A stretch of DNA of 64,000 nucleotides from Kordiimonas gwangyangensis DSM 19435 = JCM 12864 (GCF_000375545.1 NZ_AQXF01000002.1:98716-162715), one strand, 5' to 3'. Numbered from the stretch's first letter, positions 47,495-57,008 are shown. Notes: generated from the letters alone by a model not told the origin. Made by a program: numbers and translations.

Positions 47495-48289
47495 TCAGCC
47501 TGTTTTTTGCAGTGCCTGTACAGCGGCGGTGACATCCGCCTGGCGCATGAAGGTCTCGCCAATCAGGAAACAACCAGCGCCTGCTTCAGCGCAGCGCGCG
47601 AGGTCATCAGCGGTCGCGAGGCCGGACTCCGCGACCGCAATTCGTTTGTCAGCATAGGTGGGAACCAAGGACAATGTGGTCTCTATCGACACCTCCATTG
47701 TCTTTAAGTTTCTATTGTTTACGCCGATTAGCTCAGATTTTAATTTAAGTGCGCGCTCAAGCTCAGGGCCATCGTGCACCTCGATCAGGACATCCATGCC
47801 GTAACCGTGCGCGGCGTCCTCAAGTTCAGCGGCAAGGCTGTCGTCCAATGCGGCCATAATGAGGAGGATACAGTCCGCACCCAAGGCACGTGCTTCGGTG
47901 ACCTGATAGGGGTCAACCATGAAGTCTTTCCGCAGCACAGGTATCGCACACGCGGCCTTTGCGGCCTTCAGATAGTCGTTATGTCCTTGAAAATAAGGGA
48001 TATCCGTGAGCACAGACAGGCAGGAAGCGCCGCCTTTTTCATAGGCTGCAGCGAGTGAGGCCGGGTCGAAATCGGGCCGGATCAGGCCTTTGGAAGGGCT
48101 CGCCTTCTTGATTTCACAGATAAAACCATAGCGGTCCGCTGCCCGCGCTGTCTTGAGCGCGGTTATAAAACCGCGTGGCGCTTCGGCCTCAGCGGCCATA
48201 GCCTCTTGATCGGACAGCGGAATTCGGGATTTCACCTCCGCAACATGTTCACGTTTGCGATCACAGATTTCAGCGAGGATATCACGCAT
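47495..48289 (-). CDS. trpC: indole-3-glycerol phosphate synthase
   Basis: TIM-barrel enzyme of tryptophan synthesis that closes the indole ring (264 residues). EIKKASPSKGLI with its catalytic lysine, the VLTDIPYFQG loop, PVLRKDFMVDPYQV and the GVNNRNLKTMEV block are present. ATG 48289 has GGAGAAAGA upstream and overlaps the trpD stop by eight bases. It is not fused to TrpF. Confidence 0.96.
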   Translation of the reverse strand: MRDILAEICDRKREHVAEVKSRIPLSDQEAMAAEAEAPRGFITALKTARAADRYGFICEIKKASPSKGLIRPDFDPASLAAAYEKGGASCLSVLTDIPYFQGHNDYLKAAKAACAIPVLRKDFMVDPYQVTEARALGADCILLIMAALDDSLAAELEDAAHGYGMDVLIEVHDGPELERALKLKSELIGVNNRNLKTMEVSIETTLSLVPTYADKRIAVAESGLATADDLARCAEAGAGCFLIGETFMRQADVTAAVQALQKTG

Positions 48290-49319
48290 CGTCTTTCTCC
48301 GGCGCATGGGCCTGTGTGAAGCTAACCCATTGCTCTAGCGTCGCTTTTGCTTTACCGCTGTCGATTGTCGCGCGCGCTTTGTCCACACCCTCCTGCAGGT
48401 TGCCGGCAAGTCCTGCAACCACCAGCGCTGCCCCGGTGTTCATGAGCACAATGTCCCTATAAGCGGATGGCTGGCCGTCCAGGAGATCCCGGATCGCCTG
48501 CGCATTTACATCTGCATCGCCACCCTTCAAGGCATTGATATGGCTGGTGTTCAGGCCAACATCGGCCGGGCTGACTTCGAATTCGGTGATCTCGCCGTCC
48601 TTGAGTTCTGCAACATATGTGGGGCCGGTGACCGTCACCTCATCAAGGCCATCGCTACCATGCACCACCCAGACATGCTCACTGCCGAGTTTCTGCAGAA
48701 CTTCGGCCATCGGGCGTAGCCACTTTCGATCGAAAACACCAAGTACCTGACGTTTTGCCTGTGCAGGATTTGCTAGTGGCCCCAATAGGTTAAAGATTGT
48801 TCTTAATTGAAGACTTGCGCGTGCGGGTGCCACGTGGCGCATGGCCCGGTGGTGGGAAGGTGCAAACATGAAAGCAAAACCATGCTCGCGCAGGCATTCT
48901 TCATTTGCGGCCTGCGTCATTTCCAGATTGGCGCCGAGGGACATCAATACATCCGCCGACCCCGACTTGGACGAGACTGACCGGTTACCATGTTTGGCAA
49001 CCACGGCACCAGCGGCCGCGGCGACAATCGCGGAAGCCGTTGAAATATTGTAGGTTCCGATACCGTCACCACCTGTGCCACAGGTGTCGATATGGCCCAC
49101 AGGGGCCTTGATTTTGTCTGCTTTGGTGCGGAGGACGCGGGCACCGCCCACGATTTCATCGACCTGTTCGCCCCTCAGGCGTAGTGCCATGATGAAGGCG
49201 GCCATCTGCGCGAGGTCCGCCGCACCAGACATAATGATTTCAAAGGCTTGCTCGGCCTCAGTCGCATCAAGCACAGCGCCGTCAGCGAGTTTCGCGAGGA
49301 TAGGTCTGAGGTCTGACAT
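48282..49319 (-). CDS. trpD: anthranilate phosphoribosyltransferase
   Basis: Transfers phosphoribosyl to anthranilate (345 residues). The PRPP-binding GTGGDGIGTYNIST block (near 81-94), KHGNRSVSSKSGSADVL and the RTIFNLLGPLANPA motif are intact. It is a stand-alone enzyme, not fused to TrpG. It lies four bases after trpG and overlaps trpC by eight bases, so trpG-D-C are translationally coupled. Confidence 0.97.
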   Translation of the reverse strand: MSDLRPILAKLADGAVLDATEAEQAFEIIMSGAADLAQMAAFIMALRLRGEQVDEIVGGARVLRTKADKIKAPVGHIDTCGTGGDGIGTYNISTASAIVAAAAGAVVAKHGNRSVSSKSGSADVLMSLGANLEMTQAANEECLREHGFAFMFAPSHHRAMRHVAPARASLQLRTIFNLLGPLANPAQAKRQVLGVFDRKWLRPMAEVLQKLGSEHVWVVHGSDGLDEVTVTGPTYVAELKDGEITEFEVSPADVGLNTSHINALKGGDADVNAQAIRDLLDGQPSAYRDIVLMNTGAALVVAGLAGNLQEGVDKARATIDSGKAKATLEQWVSFTQAHAPEKDDA

Positions 49320-49323
49320 GGGC

Positions 49324-49899
49324 TTATCGTCCTTCGCAGATCGTCAGGAAATTCTTGAGGAGTGCGTGACCATGGTCGGACGCGATGCTTTCAGGGTGGA
49401 ATTGTACGCCGTGCAGTGGGAATTCCTTGTGCTGCAGGCCCATCACAAGGCCGTCGTCAGTTTCCGCTGTCACCTCAAGGCAGTCAGGCATGCTGTCGCG
49501 CTCCACAATCAGGCTGTGGTAGCGCGTTGCCTCATAAGGGCTTGGTAAACCTTTGAAAACGCCCTTGCCGGTGTGGGTAATCCAACTGGTTTTTCCGTGC
49601 ATCACATAAGGCGCGCGGCATACGTTGCCACCAAAAACCTGCCCCATGCTCTGGAAGCCCAGGCACACGCCAAACATAGGGATGTCAGCTTTGAGTGCAT
49701 CAATCAACTCAAGGCAAATGCCCGCTTCATTCGGGGTGCAGGGGCCGGGGCTGATGATGATGCCGGTTGGGCGTTTTGCTGCGACTTCGGCAACGGTGAT
49801 CTGATCATTACGCCACACGTCAACTTTTGCCCCCAATTCCACCAGATAATGGTACAAATTGTAGGTAAAGCTGTCGTAGTTATCGATCAGAATATACAT
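49324..49899 (-). CDS. trpG: anthranilate synthase glutamine amidotransferase component
   Basis: Class I glutaminase that feeds ammonia to TrpE (191 residues). The triad is C79 (GVCLGFQ), H168 and E170 (FHPES). A PabA role is also possible, since one small subunit often serves both enzymes. The start at 49899 has a weak AGGGA site. Its partner trpE lies 2 kb away beyond two opposite-strand genes, although both are on the minus strand. Confidence 0.95.
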   Translation of the reverse strand: MYILIDNYDSFTYNLYHYLVELGAKVDVWRNDQITVAEVAAKRPTGIIISPGPCTPNEAGICLELIDALKADIPMFGVCLGFQSMGQVFGGNVCRAPYVMHGKTSWITHTGKGVFKGLPSPYEATRYHSLIVERDSMPDCLEVTAETDDGLVMGLQHKEFPLHGVQFHPESIASDHGHALLKNFLTICEGR

Positions 49900-49930
49900 T
49901 CAACAAAGTCCCTGATTCTTGAAACATTTG

Positions 49931-49959
49931 GACAATGCGGCTTTCGGGGGGAATGTCAA
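49931..49959 (-). promoter_or_regulatory. possible trpG promoter
   Basis: On the minus strand TTGACA (49959-49954) is followed after 17 bases by ATTGTC (49936-49931), about 32 bases before the trpG start. The -35 is perfect and the -10 weak. No leader peptide with tandem tryptophan codons is visible in the short leader. Confidence 0.4.
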
Positions 49960-50006
49960 TGGCGGACGGGCGCGAGCGCGCCAAAAAGCGGCAGGCACAA
50001 GAATAA

Positions 50007-51122
50007 TTGAAGTACCAGAGCGTGTTCAGGCAAAAAAATCTAAATTCTCACGATGACAGTCACAAACCAAGGTCACCCTGGCAGCGTTTCAAGCGCTTTG
50101 CCGTCGTGCTCTATGTTGGTGTTGTGGCAGCCAGCATTGGCGCGCTTTTACTGGTTCTCGAGGAAGAAGATCAGGTCGCTCCCTCGGTTGAGAATGGTGC
50201 GACGGATGCTGAAGTTGTCGCCATCCTTGAGGCCATGAACGGCGAGAGCTCGGAGATGCCGATCAACGACATCGACCGTCTGGTTCCGATGAAGGAAATG
50301 CCCACAAAGCCTGAGTTGCCGGAAAAGGAAGAACCAAAACCCGCCCCGATCCAACCAGAACCCGCTTGGCGGCTATTTGCGGCACACTGGGCCGAGAGCG
50401 CCAAGCCGATGCTTGCCATCGTGATCGACGATCTAGGGTTGGCGGAGGAGGCGAGCTATACACTCGCCAAAATGGACGGTCCATATACGCTTGCCTACCT
50501 GCCATATGCTGACAACCTGCCTGAACAGACACGCCTTGTGCGCGCCGCAGGGCATGAACTGATGGTGCACATGCCCATGCAGCCCCGAAGCCAGGACGCG
50601 GACCCGGGCACCAATGCGCTGTTGACTGGCCTTGCGCCCGAGGAGTTCACGAGGCGACTGGAATGGAATCTGCAGCGTTTTAACGGCTATGTTGGCATCA
50701 ATAATCATATGGGTAGTGCGCTTACAGAGGATGCGGGCGCGATGGTGCGGGTAATGGTGCGGCTGCGTCATGATGGCCGGTTGTTCCTAGATAGCCTGAC
50801 ATCGCCAAAAAGCATTGGCGTGCGGGCAGCAAAGGCGACCGGTGTGCCCTATATCGCGCGGGATATATTCCTGGATAACGTTCGTGAGGAAGGGCCGATT
50901 CTGGAGCAGCTTGCCAAAGCTGAACGTATTGCAGAGCTGCGCGGCTATGCTGTCGCCATTGGTCATCCCTATGAAGTGACCCTCGAAACGCTCGCGAAAT
51001 GGGAGAAGTCTGCGGACGGGACCAAGGTTACTTTAGTCCCCATCAGCCAGCTCGTGGCGCGAGAGGAGGCTGCACGGCACGCGTCGCTAACAGAGAATCG
51101 CGAGGCAGGATATGAACATTAG
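50007..51122 (+). CDS. divergent polysaccharide deacetylase family protein (YibQ-like)
   Basis: This 371-residue protein has a cytoplasmic basic start, one membrane anchor (about 31-51), a proline/glutamate-rich linker (52-120) and a periplasmic divergent deacetylase domain. The domain shows IVIDDLG (D141, D142), HMPM (H188), NNHMGS (H234), LFLDSLT and AIGHP, as in the PF04748 group. The start is uncertain: TTG 50007 or GTG 50022, neither with a good ribosome-binding site. It overlaps the next gene by 11 bases. It probably acts on an envelope glycan or peptidoglycan-linked substrate, but the target is unknown. Confidence 0.85.
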   Translation: MKYQSVFRQKNLNSHDDSHKPRSPWQRFKRFAVVLYVGVVAASIGALLLVLEEEDQVAPSVENGATDAEVVAILEAMNGESSEMPINDIDRLVPMKEMPTKPELPEKEEPKPAPIQPEPAWRLFAAHWAESAKPMLAIVIDDLGLAEEASYTLAKMDGPYTLAYLPYADNLPEQTRLVRAAGHELMVHMPMQPRSQDADPGTNALLTGLAPEEFTRRLEWNLQRFNGYVGINNHMGSALTEDAGAMVRVMVRLRHDGRLFLDSLTSPKSIGVRAAKATGVPYIARDIFLDNVREEGPILEQLAKAERIAELRGYAVAIGHPYEVTLETLAKWEKSADGTKVTLVPISQLVAREEAARHASLTENREAGYEH

Positions 51123-52071
51123 CAGCCTCAAGATTCTGGTTCTGGGTTGCGAACATTGCCACATTCGCGGGAATAGCGACTTCCTGGCAAATCGGGACGA
51201 TCTGGAGGTCGTCGGTGTTTGGGGCAGGGAAGCCGAATACGTTCGGGCAATGGCGAAAAAACTGAGTGCCCCGGTTTTGTCAGATACTAAAAACCTCCCC
51301 AACGCTGATTTGGCTATCATCACGAGCGATACAAGGGACCACAAGGCTCTCGTCGCGGCTTGTGCAGGCAAAGTGCCGGCTGTTCATATCGACAAGCCAC
51401 TGGGGCTGGATTCGACCGATGCACGCGAACTTGCGCAGTTGGCGGCACCCTTTGGTGACCTGTTTGCGGTCGGTTTTTTCGCGCGCCTCAATCCCTTGAT
51501 GCTGAACCTGAAGTCCTTGATCGAAGCGGGTGAAATCGGGGCGCTGAAACATCTGTCGCTTTCGTTCGGGCACACCGGGCGTCTGGACGGCTGGCTCGAT
51601 GACTGGCCCATGTTTGGCGATCGCGCGCGTTTCGGCTATGGATCATTCGGGGACATCGCCTCACAAGCCATTGATGTTGCTACCATGCTTGCTGGCAGAC
51701 TGAAGCCCAGGGCATGTGTGCTTCGCTATAAGGCGGGCTATGACACAGATGTGGGCGGTACAGCCATTGCGACCGCCAGCGGGGGCGCGCTTGTTCGCAT
51801 CTTTGCGAGCGCAGAGATGACCGGCCCTCGTTTTGAGATCAGGGCTGATGGCGAACTCGGTAGCCTGTGGCTGCGGGGGCGCACGCTTGGCAAATACGAC
51901 GAAAGCGGCGAACCGGTGACCTTGATGGATGGTCAGTGGTCGCAGGCGTCTGACGGCCCTGCGGCGCTTGTCGCGCGCCTACAAGGCGCACCGTATGCGC
52001 GATATGCGACTGCCTCAGATGGGCTCTACGTCAATGAAATGCTGGACAGCTTTATGGCGCTGGCGACCTAG
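51112..52071 (+). CDS. Gfo/Idh/MocA family oxidoreductase
   Basis: Predicted NAD(P)-dependent sugar-type dehydrogenase (319 residues). The N-terminal Rossmann strand KILVLGCEH, the LAIITSDTRDH segment and HIDKPLGLD (about 98-106, with aspartate where EKP is usual) fit the family; the C-terminal GYGSFGDIASQAIDVA region contains the expected Gx3D-type active-site helix. The N-terminal GxGxxG loop is degenerate. Start ATG 51112 lies inside the end of the deacetylase gene, which suggests a joint function. Its TAG stop shares CTAG with the convergent trpE stop. Confidence 0.82.
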   Translation: MNISSLKILVLGCEHCHIRGNSDFLANRDDLEVVGVWGREAEYVRAMAKKLSAPVLSDTKNLPNADLAIITSDTRDHKALVAACAGKVPAVHIDKPLGLDSTDARELAQLAAPFGDLFAVGFFARLNPLMLNLKSLIEAGEIGALKHLSLSFGHTGRLDGWLDDWPMFGDRARFGYGSFGDIASQAIDVATMLAGRLKPRACVLRYKAGYDTDVGGTAIATASGGALVRIFASAEMTGPRFEIRADGELGSLWLRGRTLGKYDESGEPVTLMDGQWSQASDGPAALVARLQGAPYARYATASDGLYVNEMLDSFMALAT

Positions 52072-53588
52072 CCGCGGTTTGAACGCGCAAAACGAAGGGC
52101 TTCCTTGGCGGCCATGACAAGCGCGCGCGCCTTGTTCTCACATTCCTGAAACTCAGATTCTGCGCTACTGTCTGCGACAACGCCGGCACCTGCTTGAACG
52201 TGCATCACGCCGTCCTTGACGATGGCGGTGCGCAGTACAATACAGGTGTCCATGTCGCCGCCGGCACTGAAATAACCGACACTGCCTGCGTAGGGGCCAC
52301 GGGCGTCCACCTCAAGCTCGTCGATCACTTCCATGGCGCGAACCTTGGGGGCGCCAGAGACTGTGCCTGCCGGGAAACCTGCAGAGAGGGCATCGATGGC
52401 GTCAAAACGTTTTGCGTCCAGTTCGCCCACCACGTTGGAGACGATATGCATGACGTGGGAGTAGTGCTCAATCGTATTGCGCGCAGTAACTTTCACGGTG
52501 CCCGGTTTGGCGACCCGGCCAACGTCGTTCCGACCGAGGTCGAGGAGCATCAGGTGCTCTGCCAGCTCTTTCTGATCCGAAAGCAGGTCTTCCGCGAGAG
52601 CAATATCTTCTTCCGGCGTCGCGCCGCGCTTGCGGGTGCCAGCGATGGGGCGGATTGTCACTTCACCGTCCCGCAGGCGCACCAGAATTTCAGGGCTTGA
52701 ACCCACAATGGCGAAATCCTCAAAGGCGAGGTGATACATGAACGGCGACGGGTTGGTGCGCCTTAGCGCGCGGTATAGCGCGAAGGGCGGCAACTCAAAC
52801 GGCATCGAGAAACGCTGGCTCAGTACCACCTGGAAAATGTCGCCGGAAAGGATATAGTCCTGCGCCTTTTCTACCATGTCGTAGAAACGCTTGCGCCCGG
52901 TATTGGATACAGCTTCCTGCATTTCCGGCATAGCCACTGATGGCATCAGCGGGATTTGGCCCTCCAGCCGGTCCAGCATGGAATCAAGTCGCGCTTCGGC
53001 AGCTTTTTGCGCCTCATTTGCCGACATATCGGAGCTAGGACGAACCGGGGTTACGAGAGTGATGAGGTTCGTGACGCTATCAAACACCGCCATAATCGTC
53101 GGGCGAATGAAGATGGAGGTGGCGAGGCCGAGCGGGTCTGGCTTGGCGGCTGGCAGCTTTTCCATCTGCCGGACCATGTCATACCCCATATAACCCACGA
53201 GGCCCGCGGCCATTGGGGGCAAGGGATGGGGAAGATCGATCAGGCTTTCCTGTTGCAGCCTACGTAGGCTCTCAAGTGGTTTTTCGGCCAGAGTTTCATA
53301 GGTGTCGCTATATTCGGCATTCCGGCAGATGCGGACATTGTCGCCTTCTGTGCGCCACACGAGGTCTGGCCTTAGGCCAATGATGGAATAACGGCCCCGG
53401 GTCTCGCCGCCTTCAACGGATTCCAGAAGGCAGGAGTAACGCTCGCCCCGTGCGAGTTTCAGGTAGGCGGATACCGGTGTATCGAGGTCTGCAACCAGTG
53501 TTTTGGCCAAGACCTGAGCTTTGCCCGTCCCATACAGACGGGCAAACTCTTCTTCATTCACGACATCAGCCAAGGGACCATTTGCCAC
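52068..53588 (-). CDS. trpE: anthranilate synthase component I
   Basis: Makes anthranilate from chorismate with ammonia from TrpG (506 residues). The tryptophan feedback motif LLES is at 54-57. The catalytic chorismate-binding blocks (FQVVLSQRF, GSSPEILVR, PIAGTRKRG, DLGRNDVGRV, GAPKVRAMEVIDELE) are complete. The start at 53588 is six bases after the ppiD stop, so trpE is read with ppiD. It is separated from trpG, trpD and trpC by two plus-strand genes. Confidence 0.96.
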   Translation of the reverse strand: MANGPLADVVNEEEFARLYGTGKAQVLAKTLVADLDTPVSAYLKLARGERYSCLLESVEGGETRGRYSIIGLRPDLVWRTEGDNVRICRNAEYSDTYETLAEKPLESLRRLQQESLIDLPHPLPPMAAGLVGYMGYDMVRQMEKLPAAKPDPLGLATSIFIRPTIMAVFDSVTNLITLVTPVRPSSDMSANEAQKAAEARLDSMLDRLEGQIPLMPSVAMPEMQEAVSNTGRKRFYDMVEKAQDYILSGDIFQVVLSQRFSMPFELPPFALYRALRRTNPSPFMYHLAFEDFAIVGSSPEILVRLRDGEVTIRPIAGTRKRGATPEEDIALAEDLLSDQKELAEHLMLLDLGRNDVGRVAKPGTVKVTARNTIEHYSHVMHIVSNVVGELDAKRFDAIDALSAGFPAGTVSGAPKVRAMEVIDELEVDARGPYAGSVGYFSAGGDMDTCIVLRTAIVKDGVMHVQAGAGVVADSSAESEFQECENKARALVMAAKEALRFARSNRG

Positions 53589-53594
53589 TGTGCG

Positions 53595-55520
53595 TTACTC
53601 GCTTTCGCTGCGGAAAAGCTGCTGCACGATCGCGCGGTTGACCTCGGGTTTGTATTTGTCGAGCAGATACGCCTGATATTCCTGGAACAGTTCGCCTTGG
53701 AACTGTTCGGTCAGTTGCGCATGCAGAGCGTCCACAGCGGCGGCATTGTTTGCAGGCTCGCCGGGCATAACACCGTCCACACGCACAACAACATAGCCGT
53801 TGCCGTCAGCTGCGCGCTCGGCATCAACCTCACCAACCGGCAGGTCGAAAATCAGGCGGCGGATGTTTTGCGACAGACCCGAGTTGCCTTCCGCGGTACG
53901 GCTGACGTTTTTGGCGTCAAAGGAGGTGCCACCGAGTTCATCTGCGATTTTCTCGGCATCTTCACCAGCCATCAGGCGAGCCTTCGCTTCGTCCGCGATC
54001 TCACCTGCGCGGCGCTGCCGGGCGTCATTTTCCCAAGCGGTGCGTACCTGCGAAGCCACTTCCTCGTATGCACGCTCAGCCGGTTCCTGAACTTCGGCCA
54101 GTTCAACAAGGTAGATGCCTTTGGTATTATCGCGCGGATCAATGTCCTTGAGTTGCGGCTCAACACCAATTTCAAGCTGGAAAGCATCCTGCATGACCGC
54201 ATATTCGTTCTGCTGCGTGACAACAGCGTCGCCAGCCGCGTTTTTGCCCTGCGCATCGACGCCAGTTACAGTTGCGAGAGAGAGGCCAAGTTTCTCGGCA
54301 ACGGGGCTGAGGCTACCGTCTTCAGCGATGGCATCTTCAAGCGTCGGGATATAGTCGAACATCAGGTCGACCGCGTGCTCGGCGCGAAGGGTTTGTTCAA
54401 GTTCGTCGCGCACATCAGCAAGCGCTACGTTGGAGCCTGCTGTGATGCCGGCGACCTTGAATACGCTCCAGCCTGCGATGCCTTCGATTGGGGCGGATAC
54501 CGCACCTTCATCCATCGCAAAAACCGTTTCAGCGGTTTCAGCATTGAACGTGGAAGCAACTTCATCGCGGGTATTGCTGCCGAGAGAGATTTCCTCAGTG
54601 GTAAAAGCAGTCTCTTCTGCGCCTGTGGTCGCAAAGTCAGCACCTGCTTTTACTTTGTCTGCAAATGCGACGGCTTCTTCCTCGGTCGGGAAGCTTACTT
54701 GCAGCAGGTCGCGTGTCTCTGGCGTGATGTACTCATCGGCGCGGTTTTCATACGCGGCCTGAATGTCGTCCTCGCTCAGCTCAACCTGGTCGGTGAACTG
54801 CGCGGGCGTCAGCATGATGTAGCGGTAGCTCCGGCGCTCCGGCGTCATGTAAGCCGCTTTGGTCGCTTCATACTGCGCGAGCAATTCCTCTGCGGTTGGC
54901 TCAGCTATCTCTGCAATGTCGCTAGCGGCGAAATTGATCATCGCTGCACGGCGGCGCTCAGCTTGCCAGACATAAAGCTGTTCTGCCATCGAACGCGGCA
55001 GAAGGGTGCTTGCGCCAAGGCTACCGAGAAGCTGGTTGCGCGCAACACCACGACGCAGGTCACGGTAAAGCTCGTCTTTGGTAAAACCAGCATTCTGAAG
55101 CGCACGTTCCATCATTTCGGGGCTGAAGCTGCCGTCCGGCGCCTGAAATGCCTCGAAGGAGCGAATTTCCTGTGCAACCTGCGTTTCGGTCGCGCGCAGG
55201 CCCATTTCGCGCATATGCTCTGAAATGGCGGCATCGCCGATCATCTGGTTAAGGATGTTATAATCAAGACCCATCATACGGATGATTTGGTCCGTGCTCA
55301 TCTGGCCACCAAACTGTTGTTGCAGTTGCTGTGCCTGACGCTGGACCGCATTCGCATACGCTTGTGTCGGAACTTCCGTATCACCAACTTTTGCAACAGT
55401 TCTTGTGTTCCCGGCAAGCATGCCAGGGCCGATACCCCAGATCGCAAATGCGGCGATCAGCACAGCCAGAAGAACTTTCACAAAGATTGAGTCAAGTGCC
55501 CCACGAAGATTAAACAGCAT
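53595..55520 (-). CDS. ppiD: PpiD-like periplasmic folding factor
   Basis: Membrane-anchored SurA/PpiD-type chaperone (641 residues) for proteins leaving the Sec channel. A single N-terminal helix (12-31) is followed by a SurA_N-like helical region, a parvulin-like middle part (about 240-360) that looks degenerate in its catalytic positions, and a helical C-terminus. The start is ATG 55520; a longer frame to 55574 has no similarity and precedes the membrane anchor with random sequence. The ppiD-trpE pairing is common in alphaproteobacteria. Confidence 0.9.
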   Translation of the reverse strand: MLFNLRGALDSIFVKVLLAVLIAAFAIWGIGPGMLAGNTRTVAKVGDTEVPTQAYANAVQRQAQQLQQQFGGQMSTDQIIRMMGLDYNILNQMIGDAAISEHMREMGLRATETQVAQEIRSFEAFQAPDGSFSPEMMERALQNAGFTKDELYRDLRRGVARNQLLGSLGASTLLPRSMAEQLYVWQAERRRAAMINFAASDIAEIAEPTAEELLAQYEATKAAYMTPERRSYRYIMLTPAQFTDQVELSEDDIQAAYENRADEYITPETRDLLQVSFPTEEEAVAFADKVKAGADFATTGAEETAFTTEEISLGSNTRDEVASTFNAETAETVFAMDEGAVSAPIEGIAGWSVFKVAGITAGSNVALADVRDELEQTLRAEHAVDLMFDYIPTLEDAIAEDGSLSPVAEKLGLSLATVTGVDAQGKNAAGDAVVTQQNEYAVMQDAFQLEIGVEPQLKDIDPRDNTKGIYLVELAEVQEPAERAYEEVASQVRTAWENDARQRRAGEIADEAKARLMAGEDAEKIADELGGTSFDAKNVSRTAEGNSGLSQNIRRLIFDLPVGEVDAERAADGNGYVVVRVDGVMPGEPANNAAAVDALHAQLTEQFQGELFQEYQAYLLDKYKPEVNRAIVQQLFRSESE

Positions 55521-55773
55521 GCACCCGTGCTCCCGTCGGTAATACGCTATATTATTGGTTGTTGGTGGCAACACGCCACCGGCTTTAGGGCGCGCATCAT
55601 AAGCATGCTTTCTCGCACTCGCAACATGGGAAATAGCAGAATTCGGCTAAGGTAAGCCACCATGCCCATTTAACTGCGATAGATCTGGCCGGAAAATCTG
55701 GTCAAGGGGATGCCAATTTGCTAATCACGCGGCCATAAAACTTTCTTAAAAGAAAATATAATGAGGCCCCAAT

Positions 55774-56526
55774 ATGAAACCGACTGCTCTGGTTGCAGGT
55801 AACTGGAAAATGAACGGCTTGGCATCAAGCCAAGCTGAACTTGAAGCGCTCGCAAATTTGCTTAAAGAAGGCGGCACGGCGGACTGTGACGTTCTGATTT
55901 GCCCACCCTTTACGCTTGTCGCTGCCTTTGCGGCCGCCTCGGCGGCAGGAATTGCCATCGGCGCGCAGGACTGCCACACCGCCAAAAACGGCGCGCATAC
56001 AGGTGATATCTCTGCAGAGATGCTCAAGGACGCTGGTGCAACATATGTGATCGTTGGCCACTCAGAGCGCCGCGCAGATCACGGCGAGAGCAACGATCTT
56101 GTGAAAGCAAAAGCAGAAGCGGTGCATGCTGAAGGACTGAAAGCCATCGTCTGTGTTGGTGAGACAGAGGCGGAGCGCGATGCGGGTCGCACACTCGATG
56201 TAGTGCTGGGGCAGGTGGCAAACTCGCTTCCTGCAGCTGCGACGCCTTCGAACACCATCGTGGCCTACGAGCCTGTTTGGGCTATCGGGACTGGCCGTAC
56301 ACCAACAACGGACGATGTGGCAGAAGTGCATACTGCGATCCGCGAGGCGCTGAATGAGCGTTTTGGCGCCGCAGGTGAGGGCTTCGCTATTCTTTACGGT
56401 GGCTCGGTCAAGCCGTCGAACGCCCATGAACTGATGGCGGCGGCTAACGTCAATGGTGCACTTGTGGGTGGTGCAAGCCTCAAGGCCACGGATTTCAACG
56501 GTATTATCGACGCTTATCGGAACTGA
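55774..56526 (+). CDS. tpiA: triosephosphate isomerase
   Basis: Interconverts dihydroxyacetone phosphate and glyceraldehyde 3-phosphate (250 residues). N10 and K12 (GNWKMNG), H96 (GHSERR) and E166 ([11 protein letters not shown]) form the active site, with GGSVKP near the C-terminus for phosphate binding. ATG 55774 follows a GAGG site. It is divergent from ppiD with 253 bases between; a TATAAT (55757-55762) close to the start has no clear -35. Confidence 0.97.
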   Translation: MKPTALVAGNWKMNGLASSQAELEALANLLKEGGTADCDVLICPPFTLVAAFAAASAAGIAIGAQDCHTAKNGAHTGDISAEMLKDAGATYVIVGHSERRADHGESNDLVKAKAEAVHAEGLKAIVCVGETEAERDAGRTLDVVLGQVANSLPAAATPSNTIVAYEPVWAIGTGRTPTTDDVAEVHTAIREALNERFGAAGEGFAILYGGSVKPSNAHELMAAANVNGALVGGASLKATDFNGIIDAYRN

Positions 56527-56606
56527 GGCGCCAATCTTGAAAGAAAGTCGGCAAAGGCCATAATTTAAGCTTGGCAAAGGCCGCCTTCATGGGATAGAAA
56601 CCGCGC

Positions 56607-56634
56607 TTTGAATAGTCGGCCGATTGAGTATACT
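56607..56634 (+). promoter_or_regulatory. possible secG promoter
   Basis: TTTGAA (56607-56612), 16-base spacer, TATACT (56629-56634). The -10 sits inside a perfect 10-bp palindrome GAGTATACTC (56626-56635). About 38 bases separate it from the secG start. Confidence 0.35.
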
Positions 56635-56672
56635 CGGTCGTCAGGATCATACGAGTTTGTAGGATAGGTTTT

Positions 56673-56999
56673 ATGGAAACCGTATTGCTAGTCATCCACC
56701 TGATTGTCGCGATCGCGCTTGTGGCAGTTATTCTGCTCCAGCGTTCTGAAGGTGGTGCGCTTGGAATTGGCGGCGGCCAGGGCGGCATGATGACCGCACG
56801 GGGCGCTGGCAACTTGCTGACAAAGACCACAAAATGGCTTGCAGTTGTCTTCCTTGCAAACTCACTCCTCCTTGGTTGGTTTGCTGCCAGCAAACGTGGC
56901 GACGACGCAGTACTTGACGCCGCGGTCGAGCAGAACCAGGAAGACACGGGCAACCAACTTCCTGAAATACCAACCGTTCCCGAGGACGGTGAAGGTTAA
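56673..56999 (+). CDS. secG: preprotein translocase subunit SecG
   Basis: Small accessory subunit of the SecYEG channel (108 residues). Two membrane helices (about 4-22 and 52-71) flank the conserved QRSEGGALGIGGG and the ARGAGNLLTKTT stretch. The C-terminal tail is acidic and glutamine-rich. ATG 56673 follows AGGATAGG. tpiA-secG-pyrG is a common alphaproteobacterial order; a strong terminator follows. Confidence 0.95.
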   Translation: METVLLVIHLIVAIALVAVILLQRSEGGALGIGGGQGGMMTARGAGNLLTKTTKWLAVVFLANSLLLGWFAASKRGDDAVLDAAVEQNQEDTGNQLPEIPTVPEDGEG

Positions 57000-57008
57000 G
57001 AGACTTCA

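Noticed and set aside
53697-55223. Long plus-strand open frame (508 codons) antisense to ppiD
   Set aside because: It is cysteine- and phenylalanine-rich with no domain, as expected for a shadow of a GC-rich gene, and ppiD has clear family features.
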